A DNA stretch of 64,000 nt, taken from positions 95,684,797 through 95,748,796 of the forward strand of contig OX465580.1 in the NCBI GenBank assembly GCA_950022655.1, in the 5' to 3' direction. The stretch comes from Alentia gelatinosa (taxonomy: Eukaryota; Annelida; Polychaeta; Phyllodocida; Polynoidae). A program made the translations under genes and the position numbers. Positions within the stretch are counted from its first letter, which is position 1. Each line of letters begins with the position of its first letter. The notes below the pieces were generated by a model that saw nothing but the letters and a program-made list of their open reading frames with translations, made no database searches and had not been told where the DNA came from. Shown here piece by piece: positions 21,589 through 32,564 of the stretch.

Positions 21589-22172
21589 CTATAAAACTGC
21601 CTTGCGATATTATATCTCAGCCAAGAGCTTATATCGCAACGAAGTATCGCCTTCTGTGCATTGAAATGCTTTTTGATATGAGGCCCCCACCTGTTGTGGG
21701 GGACAAATTTTATGGTGACTTTTCCCCTCCCCTGCTGCCCTGAGCATCTCTCCCTTGTTATACATTCTCCGTCCAATACGGGTACATTAATGTTTCATTC
21801 CCGACTCTCACCGAGCTGATGTAATAGTTCCTCTTTTCTTTTATTGACGTGGCGCCTCATTTCGGCCAATTTTAGTGGCCATTGTCCATACTAATGGTCA
21901 CTCGAGCGTTTGTCAGTCTTCTAAGCATGAGCTTATTGACATCTTGGTTTGTGGTTGAATATACATTGTAGATATATGGACGGTTGAGGACGTAGCCTAT
22001 CTTTGGACGCTTAACCTTTCGGGACAGTACTTACAGTATATGCTCGCAATAATAATAGTCAATATACACATACTACACATTAAAGCTATACAAAATTAAG
22101 ATAGCCGGGTTCACAGAGTTGCCAAATCAACATAGGTTTAAAGATGGTTGATCTTTCCAATAGCCCATCGTT

Positions 22173-22174
<2 letters not shown>
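21589..22174. other. Unannotated DNA left of the recombinase retrotransposon
   Basis: GCGATAT words appear near 21605-21650. A segment ATTCCCGACTCTCACCGAG at about 21799-21817 is identical to one in the palindrome at 53.5 kb, so a fragment of that repeat family lies here. No gene was found. Confidence 0.5.

Positions 22175-22260
<86 letters not shown>
22175..22260. repeat. (AT)n microsatellite
   Basis: A continuous AT dinucleotide tract of about 85 bases directly abuts the left repeat (A1) of the retrotransposon. Confidence 0.95.
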
Positions 22261-22262
<2 letters not shown>

Positions 22263-22444
22263 ATGTATAATGCACTTACTTATACATATATAATTAGGCC
22301 CCCATTTGCTAAGCACATATCTATGGTATAGCCACTCGGGGGCATGGCCTATTGTCGCACACGTCATAGTTCCTTTGATGCGACGGTTGGGGATCTCCTC
22401 ACTCTTCCTTAGTCAATCGTATGAGCAGGACCTATTTTTAATTT
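22257..22444 (+). repeat. A1 terminal repeat
   Basis: This is the left member of the A pair. It matches 26351-26538 without gaps, ending CAGGACCTATTTTTAATTT. It probably carries the 5' non-coding and promoter region of the element. Confidence 0.9.
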
Positions 22445-22499
22445 GGTGCTCACGATTTATGTTTTAATGAATTTCCTGGGAAATTCAATATATCTGATA

Positions 22500-23450
22500 A
22501 TGGGACGGAAGGCGAAAAAGCAGAAATCGCCGACTAAGGTGGAGAAAGGATTATCGAATACTACCGAAATGAGTTGTGAAGGGGAGGCCCCTTTCACCCC
22601 CATTAAGCCAGGGGATAGGTCGAACTCAGAAGTAAGTAGTATTGACCAGACGAGAGGGATGTCGGCTTCGTTGGGGATACCATCGAGAGAAAATCGAGAG
22701 AATGCAGCAACCCTAGCTACTAGAGTCGACAACTTGGAGGAAACCTTCATGAGGGCTATCGGTAGAATGGAGAAGATTCTTCACGAGAAGAAATCAAGTG
22801 ACCACAGTCCAAGACCAAGAAGAAAATCGAGACATCAAAAATCGTATGATACAGATTCAAGTTCTTCAGATGATACTGATTCTTCGCGATCAAATTCAAG
22901 ATCACGTTCAGCAAGCAGGAAACATAAAAGAAACAAAGGTAAAAATAATATGTTTTCTTCAAAGAAATACCTGAAAAAAGATGAAAAAATCGGGAGTGTG
23001 GAGAAGATGAATTTGGTAAATCTAAAGATGTTAAAAGATATTAACGAGAAATACGATGATATTAATGGTTTTCTGGACCATTTAATTCTTTTGGCAGAAA
23101 AAAGCGAAACTAGAATGTTCACGGCTGAGGCATTGATTAATTACGACGAAAGCGTTAAAGTTGAAGCGAAAAGCAAAGGTTTAGAGGTATTTTCAGTAGT
23201 AAACCCAGCAAATATCATTAGATATCTATCATACGACGGTACTCAAGCAGCTGCCGTAAATCGCAAATCGATAAAAAATAAATCAAAAGGATCTAGCGAA
23301 ACAAGTACATGTTTCGCCTTCAACAAAAGCGAGGGATGTAAATTTGCTAACTGCAAGTATAAGCATTCATGTACTAACTGTCATCTATTTGGTCACGGTA
23401 GTTCAAATTGTAATTCTTCATCAAACAAGGACTCTAAATTCGTTAAATGA
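22500..23450 (+). CDS. Gag-like zinc-finger protein of YR retrotransposon 1
   Basis: This predicted nucleic-acid-binding Gag-like protein of about 316 residues starts at the ATG opening MGRKAKKQKSPT; an earlier in-frame ATG lies at 22467. It has a Ser/Arg/Asp-rich middle (SSSSDDTDSSRSNSRSRSAS), a lysine-rich stretch and a helical-looking region (NLKMLKDINEKYDDINGFL). The C-terminus has a CX8CX4CX3H finger (CFAFNKSEGCKFANCKYKH) followed by a canonical CX2CX4HX4C zinc knuckle (CTNCHLFGHGSSNC). The frame ends at TGA 23448-23450. The same frame then stays open into the polymerase, so Gag and Pol are separated only by this stop. Confidence 0.75.
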   Translation: MGRKAKKQKSPTKVEKGLSNTTEMSCEGEAPFTPIKPGDRSNSEVSSIDQTRGMSASLGIPSRENRENAATLATRVDNLEETFMRAIGRMEKILHEKKSSDHSPRPRRKSRHQKSYDTDSSSSDDTDSSRSNSRSRSASRKHKRNKGKNNMFSSKKYLKKDEKIGSVEKMNLVNLKMLKDINEKYDDINGFLDHLILLAEKSETRMFTAEALINYDESVKVEAKSKGLEVFSVVNPANIIRYLSYDGTQAAAVNRKSIKNKSKGSSETSTCFAFNKSEGCKFANCKYKHSCTNCHLFGHGSSNCNSSSNKDSKFVK

Positions 23451-25304
23451 AACGAATTCCCGAGCGGGAATTCAAACCGGGTAACAGTGGGCGTGTCTGT
23501 TACTAGGGACTCTTTTGGTTGCCGGGATTCCCCGCACGCAAATGAGGTCATCGGTAGGAATACCGCTAAGCGGGACTACAAAGAATTGGTTAGCGTTGAT
23601 CGAACGGAGAATTGGGAAAATACTCTTAAATTCGTTAAAAATCCAGAAGGTAAGGATTTAACGATTTTTGAAAATTGCATTAACGGTAGTTGCAATTGTA
23701 GGTATAAAGTAAATGATATCGAGGTTGATCTTAAACCATGCCGTTCTGCTCATTTCTTGGTAGGCGAAAATGCCCTAGATACAGTTGATTCTGACGAAAA
23801 AGAATTCCTTTGGTCTGGATTGTGTAACGGTTTCAAAATCGTCGATGAGAATCTGGAAATGGAATATGAATGTGAAAATTACGATTCCGTAAACAGTGGT
23901 GATGGGTTTGAAAAATTTAACGAGGTAGTTAAAAATGAATTGAAATGTGGCCGCCTATCGGAAACTAAGGTTAGGCCAAAATGCGTACATGCCATAGGCG
24001 GTATTTTCAAGGAGTCTGGAAAATTCAGACCTATAACAGACTGCTCCAGACCTGATGGTATATCCATTAATAATCACATGAGCGAAACATTTGAGCATTT
24101 TTCATACAATTCTATAGAAAATGTAGTCGAGGTAATGGAAAAATACGATTACATGAGTCTTATAGATATAAAGGCCGCCTATAGATCGGTTCATATCAGA
24201 GGACAGGACTCTGAATTTTTAGGCTTTAAATGGGAGAACAAATACTATAAAGATAACCGTCTGGCCTTTGGATTGAAATGCGCACCTAACATATTTACGA
24301 ATATTTCGAATTTCATTGTTAAAATCGCGGAAAATAAAGGGGCGGGGCATGTTGTCAATTACCTAGACGATTTTCTCGTGTTAGGAAAAACTTAAGAAGA
24401 ATGTCTAAAAAATAGAGAAATTGTGATAAAAACAATTGAAGATATGGGTTTTACAATCGCCAAAGTTACAAATCCTAGTCAGTGTGTGGTATTTCTGGGT
24501 ATCAAAATCGACTCAGTTCAAATGGAATTAAGCCTACCAAAAGAGAAAATCGATAAATTAGCGAATTTTAATTGATAATGCACTAGAAAAAGGCTCTGTT
24601 ATTAAAAAAGACCTCGAAAAACTCGGGGGAAATATGTCTTTTTGTTCTCAAGTCGTTAAAGGTGGAAAACATTCAGCAGAAGATTGTTCGATAAATGCAG
24701 GGATTTACATTATAGAAAATCGCAAAAAATTGATGAATCATTGAAGGCTGACCTGTTATGGTGGAGACATTTTTGTACAGTTTTTTATGGTAAATCTCTT
24801 ATACAAACTCCTTGTCACAATATCCCAATCGTTACAGACTCCTCTTTTGAGGGTTTTGGGGCCTGGGCAGGCCGGGATTACCTCTTTGGTAACTGGAAGA
24901 ATGAAAATTCATTATTAAATGGTTGTGGTCATCAGGAAAATCCACCTGATAACGATTTTTACGATTTAAACATAAATGTACTGGAGTTGTGGCCTGTGTT
25001 GGTAGGTCTAAAACGTTGGGGTGAAAATTATCGTAACAAAAAAGTGATTATCCGGACGGATGATATGCAAGTTCTATTCATGCTGAATAGCGGTAAAAGC
25101 AAAAATCGTATCTGTATGGCATGGTTACGAGAAATTTTCTGGTACTGTTTTTTATTCAATATTGAAATTTGGGCCACACATATCAAAGGTGCTAATAATA
25201 TATTAGCAGACCAATTGTCCAGGCTAATTTACCCTGGCGTGTATGACAAATGCATTAAAACTCTCTCCGATTACAACATGTGTTGTTCTGGTTTACAGAC
25301 TTGA
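23451..25304 (+). pseudogene. RT-RNase H polyprotein of YR retrotransposon 1, broken
   Basis: This is a DIRS/Ngaro-class reverse transcriptase and RNase H. In RT, FRPITDCSRPDG, LIDIKAAYRSV (first catalytic Asp), LAFGLKCAPNIFT and NYLDDFLVLG (YLDD active site) are visible. The frame is closed by TAA at 24393-24395, where element 2 reads straight through, then shifts near 24570 and again near 24675. RNase H resumes as an open frame at 24684-25304, with VTDSSFEGFGAWAG, INVLELWPVLVGLKRWG, RTDDMQVL and ILADQLSRL carrying the acidic residues. It is in the same frame as gag at its start, with no stop between the gag TGA and 24393. It would be inactive as it stands. Confidence 0.85.
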
Positions 25305-25305
25305 C

Positions 25306-26247
25306 CAGGGAATTACAAGAAAAATCGGAAAAATTCTTTTCACAATCAATCTCAGAAGCTACCAAAAAAGCAAGGGAAAATCAGTTACGATTATACAGAA
25401 GATAATTTAGTATAACAGAGTATTTAACACCAACGTCTATAAAAAACTATTTATCAGCAGTTTGGTGGTATAAAAAAATCGAGGGTTACAGGGATTACTC
25501 ATCCAATTTTAAAATTCGCATGGTTCTGAAAGGTATTCAGAGGTGTTCATTTTGGTGTAACTTTTTTCGTTCCGTTAGTCCCTAAGTGGGGCTTTGGTTG
25601 GAAAAAGATTCCTATGTATTCAGAGGTGTTACCTATCTAAGGATAATTCTAGGTATCCATTTACACCTACTGATTTGTTAAAAATTCGTTCAATGTTAGA
25701 TATCTCTCGTCATGACGATTTCAATTTGTGGTTAGCTATTATGCTATGTTTTCGTGGGTTATTGAGAAAATCTCATGTATCAAACTCTCCACACAATCTA
25801 AAAATCGGTGATGTAAAAATTTCGGATAAAATGATAGTTATCCACATTCGTACAAGTAAGACAGATCAATTCAGGAGTCAACCGTATGATATTCACATTC
25901 ACCCGATTCCTGGTTCTCTGCTATGTATCAACGAAATGTTCAAATCTATCAATTACAGTAATCCAGATCGTTACTTGATTACTATGTCTAATTCTAGACC
26001 TATGACTTACGGCTATTTTAATTCCAGACTGAAGAACTTAGCTTTCCAGACTGGTATCACAGGAAAGGTCTCGACTCACTCACTGAGACATGGGGGTGCG
26101 ACTTTCCTTCAAAAAATCGGTATGCCGATTGAGGTAATCCGAGCAAAGGGTAATTGGAAATCATCAGCTGTTTACAGATATTTACATAATTCTGTTTCAG
26201 ATAGAGAATTGGAGTTGGTAAACTCTTTCCTAGGGAATTACTCCTAA
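25306..26247 (+). pseudogene. Tyrosine recombinase of YR retrotransposon 1, 5' part broken
   Basis: The C-terminal catalytic domain is open at 25594-26247. It has LCFRGLLRKS (Arg I), TSKT (possible catalytic Lys), THSLRHGGATF (HxxR), AKGNWKSS (Trp at the His/Trp position) and AVYRYLH (Tyr nucleophile), so the full set of catalytic residues is present. The N-terminal core-binding part (about 25306-25590; EKFFSQSISEATKKAREN and SIKNYLSAVWWYKK recognisable) carries a stop and frame shifts. A TATTCAGAGGTGTT duplication at about 25532 and 25617 marks a small rearrangement. The enzyme would insert the circular cDNA by site-specific recombination. Confidence 0.85.
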
Positions 26248-26277
26248 CTACTCGCAATTGTAGTTTGGTGGTATTTT

Positions 26278-26354
26278 GGTCTGGTTGTATTCTTGCCAAA
26301 CTATATTCACTCGTATGCTTATCTATTACCTAAATGTATAGACCTAACTTATAT
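26278..26354 (+). repeat. B1 terminal repeat
   Basis: It directly precedes A2, starts GGTCTGGTTGTATTC and ends CCTAACTTATAT, and is repeated with two or three differences at 26626-26702. Confidence 0.9.
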
Positions 26355-26538
26355 CAATGTATAATGCACTTACTTATACATATATAATTAGGACCCCATT
26401 TGCTAAGCACGTATCTATGGTATAGCCACTCGGGGGCGTGGCCTATTGTCGCACACGTCATAGTTCCTTTGATGCGACGGTTGGGGATCTCCTCACTCTT
26501 CCTTAGTCAATCGTATGAGCAGGACCTATTTTTAATTT
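26351..26538 (+). repeat. A2 terminal repeat
   Basis: It is the direct copy of A1, located between B1 and B2 as expected for split direct repeats. Three substitutions relative to A1 were seen and no gaps. Confidence 0.9.
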
Positions 26539-26625
26539 TTAAATTTAGGTTTAAGTTACCCAGTTCTGTATTTATGTAATACTGGGGGTTTCTTCATCCT
26601 GTATTCACGTAATAAATGGCCATAG

Positions 26626-26702
26626 GGTCTGGTTGTATTCTCGCCAAACTATATTCACTCATATGCTTATCTATTACCTAAATGTATAGACCTAACTTAT
26701 AT
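26626..26702 (+). repeat. B2 terminal repeat, right end of element 1
   Basis: It is the direct copy of B1, ending in CTTATATATATAT where the element runs into a TA tract. The 87 bases between A2 and B2 are unique to this side. Confidence 0.88.
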
Positions 26703-26728
26703 ATATATATACCCATGTATATATCCAC

Positions 26729-27147
26729 AAAGTTAAATCCGAGTCAACCTTGAATGATAATTTCTGATACATGGATACCATATCCGATAAGGTGATAGGG
26801 TATCTGACGGTTTTTTCCGATACATCTAATCTCGTAATATCCTTAACCGTCATTTTTAACAAAAAGTTAGGGGAAAAATCCTCGAAACCACACAATTTAT
26901 TCTCAAAATTAATTGCAGAAATATAATTCTTCACCGAAATGGGCTTCATATGCTGTGATAAAAATACCACATTAAGAGAAAAATTTGAAATTTTAACAGG
27001 AAAAGGATTCCAATTACGAGTATCACAGAATCTACGATAACAATTAACCTGGTTATCTCTCACCCTACGGGTATTAGCTGAGATACAATTTGAAAGTATT
27101 ACTTTGTGTTTATTACGGAGAATGTCCAACTGTGGGTCTGGAATCAA
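26729..27147 (-). pseudogene. Tyrosine recombinase N-terminal half, element 2
   Basis: The reading NKHKVILSNCISANTRRVRD, CYRRFCDTRNWNPFP, SVKNYISAINF is the helical core-binding domain found before the catalytic domain in YR retrotransposons. It overlaps the end of the RT-RNase H frame by about 35 bases in another frame, a common arrangement. The protein ends after DSDLTLW, where element 1 continues into its Arg I block (LCFRGLLR). The remainder is TA-repeat translation, so all catalytic residues are lost. Confidence 0.75.
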
Positions 27148-28603
27148 AACAACACATTTTCATAGAATTGAGGGTGTTGATTATTTTTTGTTTATAACCT
27201 TTATAAGATACCCTTGACAATTGATCAGCTAAAACATTGTCTTCTGATCTAATGTAAGTAGCTTTTAGACTCAAATTGTGAAGAAAACAGATCCAAAATA
27301 GTTCCCTCAGCCATTTCATACATTGACTATTACGGCTTCTTCCTGTGTTTATCATTGCTAATACCTGCATGTTATCGGTGATTATTTTGACACAACAATT
27401 GCGATAAACCGATGCCCAGCGTTTAATGCCTATTAAAACTGGCCACAACTCGTAAAGATTAATATTTACATCTATTTTATCACACTGAGGAGATAAAACA
27501 AAATGAAAATCGTCAATTTCCTGTATTTTACTATCATCCCAAGTTCCGTAAATGAAATCTTTGCCGGCCCAGGCCCCAAACCCTGTGAGTGATGAATCCG
27601 ATACTATAGGGCAAAAATTACAATCCCTCTGTATTACCTCACGTCCATTAAACACTTCACAAAAATTGTCCCACCAATTCAAATCCTCTAAAAGGTCTGA
27701 TGTAATCCTTTTATAACTATTACGATTTAATGAAGCACAAAGGTAAAAAATTCTGCGACTAAATGTGCGACCACCACGCACAACTTCAGCACAAAAAGAC
27801 ACAAGTCCACCGACTTTCTCCAGGTCTTTTTTGTTAACTTTACCTTTTTCTTTTATTACTCTGATATTTTCTTTCAATTTTTCAATTTTCTCTTGTGGTA
27901 GGGACAGTGTCATATCCACAGAATCTATCAAAATGACCAAAAATACAGTACTTTGTGATGGCTGACTAACTTTTGACATTGAAATTTCAAAACCCATGCT
28001 CTTTAATAAATGTATTAAAGCATCACGTTTAAATAGGCAATCTTCTTCTGATTCCCCAATAACCAGAAAGTCATCCAGGTAATTTGTTATTTTCCCAATG
28101 CCGCATTGAGTCGCGGCATCAACAACAAAATAAGAAATTCTAGTAAAAATATTTGGCGCACACTTTAAGCCAAAACAAAGTCTCTTATCCTCAAAATAAC
28201 TGTCATTTTCCCCAAAATTCCAAGAAAAACCTTGGAATTTAGTTTGATCCGGATTAACATTGACTGAGCGATAAGCGAATTTGATGTCAACCACACTCAT
28301 ATATTCTCCACCCACGAGGTTTGACGCCGCATTATATACTGTGTTGTAACTAAAAGACTCGAGCATATGGTTATTGATGCTAATGCCCTCGGGCATTGAA
28401 CAGTCAGTAATTGGACGTAATTTGCCATTACTCTTTATAACTGCCCCTAAGGCGTGTATGCACTTAGGCTTTTCAACTGCGTAAGCTACTTTCCCTTCCA
28501 ATAACTCGTTCTTCAAAATTTCAGACGCGTTACTACACAGTGGGCCATTAGGCGGCGCTGAACGGCAACACCTGTATTGATTAAAATACGTGTTACAGGT
28601 AAG
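27113..28603 (-). CDS. Reverse transcriptase-RNase H of YR retrotransposon 2
   Basis: The frame is open for nearly 500 codons from 28603, with no internal stop. No upstream ATG is evident, so translation probably depended on a missing 5' part. Motifs are CCRSAPPNG (compare PCRSA in element 1), KPKCIHALGAVIKSNGKLRP, VVDIKFAYRSV (catalytic Asp), LCFGLKCAPNIFT and NYLDDFLVIG (YLDD). RNase H follows with VSDSSLTGFGAWAG, INLYELWPVLIGIKRWA, ITDNMQVLAM and VLADQLSRV, with all acidic positions kept. The enzyme would copy the element RNA. Intactness suggests it is younger or better preserved than the element 1 copy. Confidence 0.88.
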   Translation of the reverse strand, partial: LTCNTYFNQYRCCRSAPPNGPLCSNASEILKNELLEGKVAYAVEKPKCIHALGAVIKSNGKLRPITDCSMPEGISINNHMLESFSYNTVYNAASNLVGGEYMSVVDIKFAYRSVNVNPDQTKFQGFSWNFGENDSYFEDKRLCFGLKCAPNIFTRISYFVVDAATQCGIGKITNYLDDFLVIGESEEDCLFKRDALIHLLKSMGFEISMSKVSQPSQSTVFLVILIDSVDMTLSLPQEKIEKLKENIRVIKEKGKVNKKDLEKVGGLVSFCAEVVRGGRTFSRRIFYLCASLNRNSYKRITSDLLEDLNWWDNFCEVFNGREVIQRDCNFCPIVSDSSLTGFGAWAGKDFIYGTWDDSKIQEIDDFHFVLSPQCDKIDVNINLYELWPVLIGIKRWASVYRNCCVKIITDNMQVLAMINTGRSRNSQCMKWLRELFWICFLHNLSLKATYIRSEDNVLADQLSRVSYKGYKQKIINTLNSMKMCCFDSRPTVGHSP

Positions 28604-28830
28604 TCAAAGCGAGCGGAATGACCGTTTGGGGGGAACCTGGTAACCATGGTACCCTGGCTACCGCATCAATTACGCAATAACTACCTGGAAAACAACTATG
28701 ACGTAGGTAGTTGAGGACCTGAAAAACTCTGGGGTGAATTGAATAGTTGAATCTCATTGGCTTAAATTTATATTTATATAAACGAGGTTATATAGTTATA
28801 TATATATATATATATATACCCATGTATACT

Positions 28831-29191
28831 AGGATTTCAAGCAAAGAATAAGATGATATATAAATATCTAACTATAAGGAAATATACATGTACTGTCTTG
28901 AAACATCGAGATTAATTAGCAATGCCATGGATCCGCTCCACGTAATGTTAACCTGATTACGGAGTCACCCCCTACTACGTGTTACCTGTCTGCCGTATAA
29001 TACCGTATGCCAGTGACTATCAACTCAGCATGAACATACTTTAATAGCGTCCTGTATAGTTATCAAATTACAGTAGCTGAAATCTCAAAGGCAACTGGCA
29101 CTTAGTAGCTTATACGGAAACGGTAAGTAATAATGGAAGCATGAGAGAAGCAAAATAAGTGAAACTTGAAGTTAAGACATGAAGGTAGAAT

Positions 29192-29227
<36 letters not shown>

Positions 29228-30522
29228 ATCACTCCCTATTTCACTTAAACAGGCGAGAATAAAATTATATCTCAGGCGTTGGATCTCCAGTAGATTGCAA
29301 GGGAATATCATTATCCAGTTAGACCGGGTACTAATATAGCCCAATACCGATATCCTCTGCGAACAACGATTTGTATATCTATCTATCAAAGAACAATATT
29401 TATTGAACTGGGGAGTACAATCCATTGAGGATGTCAGGCTGAAGTATCAGACAGGACTGAGAAAGTATGCAGATAATGTTTCAGGGGAAGGGGGGAGGGG
29501 TTAGCACATCAGTCGTGACAGTTTCAGGAAGTGGTCTATTTGACACTCTGCCGATGGCAAATACCTGAAAAAAGGACACACCGACCTAAATTGAAATGAC
29601 AAGTAGCAAATGCATAGCCATCATAACATATCGTTTAAGTTTCATCAATATGTGTCAATTAGCACGTGGAAGGGAGGGGGGGGGGGTTAGCACAGCTGTC
29701 GTGACCATTTGAGGAAGTAGTCTAATTGATACTCCGTCGTCCGTTTTAACTTGAAATAAGTTATTGTCGGATCGCTGCAAAAGACTTTATAAAACGACCA
29801 AAGACTATTTTCTAGGTGGTTTGTACCCTGTAACAATGTATACCAAACACGCGACTGGTCTTAATGATGTTGACTCTTCAACTATCTAAACATTAGAATT
29901 GTATAAAATATTAGTAATTTGTGCACTGGGACTATCTATGATTTATTTGAAGTTGTCACTCTCCACTCTGGCAATGTGCTGCTAACGTGCCCGGTTTGGT
30001 ATTATTAGTATCAGCCATCATGCAGAGGTATAAGGCAAAATATACTTTATCCTGTCAAGGATACGCCCATGTTATTAAGGGTGAGGTTTGAAGAATGTGA
30101 AAGAATATATACTGAGGATGTATACACAGGTCTGGACCTGCCTCGATGTGTGGCTCCCTCCTGGCAGTTTTTCCAGCAAAAACGATATGGTCTCGGGAGA
30201 CCAGGATACTACGCACTAAAATATGGCAACGGTGAGAGTATGTAGGGAAGGCTGCATATATAATGGATGTACACTCCCTTTTAAAGGTAACATAACCTAC
30301 AGATTCTTCCCGGTCTCTTCTCCTTTTCTTTTCTTTTCTATCCGAATACTTGTGTGTATTGAAGAAGAGATTCAGATAACATAATGTAAACGGAGAATGT
30401 GAGCACACACAACCAATCAAGTGAGTTACAATCTCATTGTGAATAACTAATTTGTACACAAGAGTATTAGACAATATTCCCATACAGCTAGAAACCTAGG
30501 AACTGATCAGAGAAGTAATCAT
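28831..30522. other. Unannotated DNA with (CT)n and two related segments
   Basis: A (CT)n tract occupies 29196-29225. Segments near 29485-29540 and 29670-29725 share GGGGTTAGCACA, TCGTGAC and AGGAAGTGGTCTA-like sequence, so they are a diverged direct duplication about 185 bases apart. No gene is supported. Confidence 0.55.
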
Positions 30523-30720
30523 ACTAGGAGCAAATGACATGTCCATCATCAATACTTGAACATTAAATTAAAAAAAGAGAACAACGAATAAAAGGATTGG
30601 GTTATATTCAGTCTAGGGGCCATATTCCATAACAAAATGCACCCAGTTAACTTACCATTTCTACAATTGCTTTTCTAGGATCCAGACATAACAAGCACAA
30701 TTGAATCAATGAGGTTTTCC
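30523..30720 (+). repeat. Dispersed repeat R, copy 1
   Basis: It starts ACTAGGAGCAAATGACATGTCC-like and continues AAAGGATTGGGTTATATTCA, GTCTAGGGGCC, TGCACCCAGTTAACTTACCA. The same order is found at 46446 and 61482. It is diverged and non-coding. Confidence 0.65.
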
Positions 30721-32508
30721 TACAAAGGATTGACTATATAGATGCATGATTGTGGGAGTAGAATAGCATAGATGAACTCGTGAAAATGTTATAGTAAAGA
30801 CAGCCAAAAAGAAAAGGTTTGTCATTTAGGGTTATTTTGATGATTAAGCTGAAATAAATGAAGGCGACAATAAAACCCAAGTATTTTCTTTCATCGTGTT
30901 ATCTCAACTAATTGGTTAACTTTTTGTGGCAGGAAAACATAAATCACTAGTCTGACTCTTCTAGAAATTCGATCTTCATTAAGGGCTACACGTCTCTCTG
31001 TCAGACACATTCCTTAACGCTAGGATTACCCGTACACGTACATAATGTAGATTATACAGTTCATTAGCTTTTATAATGACATAAACAACGATTTTTATAT
31101 ACAGGCTTTTGATTGCAAGCAAACACATATAGAAAAAAATAAGCATAAAGACCACAGAATTAACAAACCACGAAAAAATAAATACTAGATAAATCCACAG
31201 ATTCACACACAATTCCATGTACTGTCTGACAGTTCCCAGAAGGTATCATGGGCGCTCCTAAATATCCTCCAGCACCCCCTTCTAACACCTTCCCCTAGCT
31301 ATAGGTTTGGCGTTATGAATAAATAAAGAGAAAGACAGCCTACAGCATTTGCAATCCGTTTTTCCAAGCGTGTTCTGAAGTTTTATCAGTGAAGAACTGG
31401 CATCTGCTCGCCATGTATGGAATAGTCCTCGAGTAAGCAATCTATGTGATTTTTGCTCTCCCTGTATGTGTATCCTACAATCTCATACATGTATTTCTAC
31501 CTCTGAATATATGTCAGTTGACTCAGGGAAACTGTGAATCCTCCCCCATGTAGTTTATGTCAATAACCTCTGCTGCTTAAAAAAACTACTAATGGTGGAT
31601 AGCTTCAACATAGCCGGAGTTCTCATCCTGTATTTGTCGACCGGATGATTCTCGCAAAGGAAGATAATTATGTATTCACTTGAACGTGGCAAGTTTTTGA
31701 TTAGATGATTATAGCATGCAACCGCTATATGAACAATTAAAATGCGAATTACAGTGATGCCTTCATCTGCGGAATTAATAATCACACAGGAAATAAAAAT
31801 AATGGCATGTTTTAACGGAGATAATTGCTATACCCTTAGTTACAGAGAAATGTACATTATGTGCATGGCGTTTTGAGGATAAAGAATTAATTCTGTAGCT
31901 GTCGTGTGGCAAAAATACCTCGTTACAAAGTGTTACCTTGAAAAAAGGGTTGCCTGTTACCAGACTTATATTCTCACTGAAAGCCGAGTGGGGAGGCACG
32001 TGGTTGTCGCCCGACCATTGTCTTTAACATAGCGCTAGACCAGAGATGATTATACAGCGTTTATTATCATGATTATGATCATATTAACGTTCGCGGACAC
32101 CCCGTATTCAGGGTTCTACTGAACATTCATTACAGAAATAAGCAGAAAACAGTCAATATCATCTGCTGCGCCCTAGTGATGAAATCACACTCAAATTCAA
32201 GTAGTTTAGGAAGAACGTACCATAATTGAATATCTTTGTATTTACTTATATATAGTGACAATTATGAAGCTATTTGGTCTACTCAAGATATTGGGAAACT
32301 ATTTTCAAATCTATTAATTTCCGACTTCGTCCCCTCCAATACGTGTATGCAGGTTAACATGGATTTACCAAAGGTAAACACAGGCATAACGCTGTGGAGC
32401 TACTTTCGGATTCTATAATAATAAGGAGCCTCTGACGTGGACAATTTCACTCCTTTGGTAGAACCAACGAGTGCATAGAGAGTTTCTCAATACTCGTTTG
32501 TAGAAGGT
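30721..32508. other. Unannotated DNA
   Basis: No gene was recognised. A short GGACACCCCGTATTCAGGGT at about 32095-32114 resembles the hairpin word at 18.3 kb. Confidence 0.45.
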
Positions 32509-32564
32509 ATCTCAAGGGCCAAAACTAGTCTAATTAATCTCAAGGGCCAAAACTAGTCTAATTA
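32509..32564. repeat. Perfect 28-bp tandem duplication
   Basis: Two adjacent identical copies of a 28-base unit that starts ATCTCAAGGGCC and ends CTAGTCTAATTA. Confidence 0.95.

Larger units (their letters stand above)
22257..26702 (+). mobile_element. Tyrosine-recombinase retrotransposon 1 (Ngaro/PAT-like)
   Basis: The layout is A1 - gag - RT/RNase H - tyrosine recombinase - B1 - A2 - B2. A1 and A2 are about 188-bp direct repeats (22257-22444 and 26351-26538) with three differences seen. B1 and B2 are about 77-bp direct repeats (26278-26354 and 26626-26702). This split-direct-repeat arrangement is the hallmark of Ngaro/PAT-type YR retrotransposons, which integrate as circles through the recombinase and leave no target duplication. 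Both outer ends lie in TA-rich tracts. The copy is damaged: one in-frame stop and frameshifts in RT-RNase H, and breaks in the N-terminal part of the recombinase. Confidence 0.9.
26723..28830 (-). mobile_element. Tyrosine-recombinase retrotransposon 2, truncated
   Basis: It is a related but distinct element on the opposite strand, tail to tail with element 1. It keeps an open RT-RNase H frame and the N-terminal half of the recombinase. The recombinase stops at a TA-repeat junction, and no gag frame or A/B repeats were recognised at its 5' side (28604-28800). The same junction sequence, a TA run followed by CCCATGTATA, occurs on both sides (about 26701-26722 and 28807-28828), so the outer limits are approximate. 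Confidence 0.75.

Noticed and set aside
22835..23122. Minus-strand open frame inside gag
   Set aside because: It is a shadow of the Gag-like frame; the plus strand has zinc fingers and element context.
31555..31785. Minus-strand frame containing NHPVDKYRMR, like HPVDKYEKRH of GT92 copy A
   Set aside because: Only a six-residue identity with no further GT92 motif on either side; probably chance, although a tiny decayed GT92 fragment cannot be excluded.
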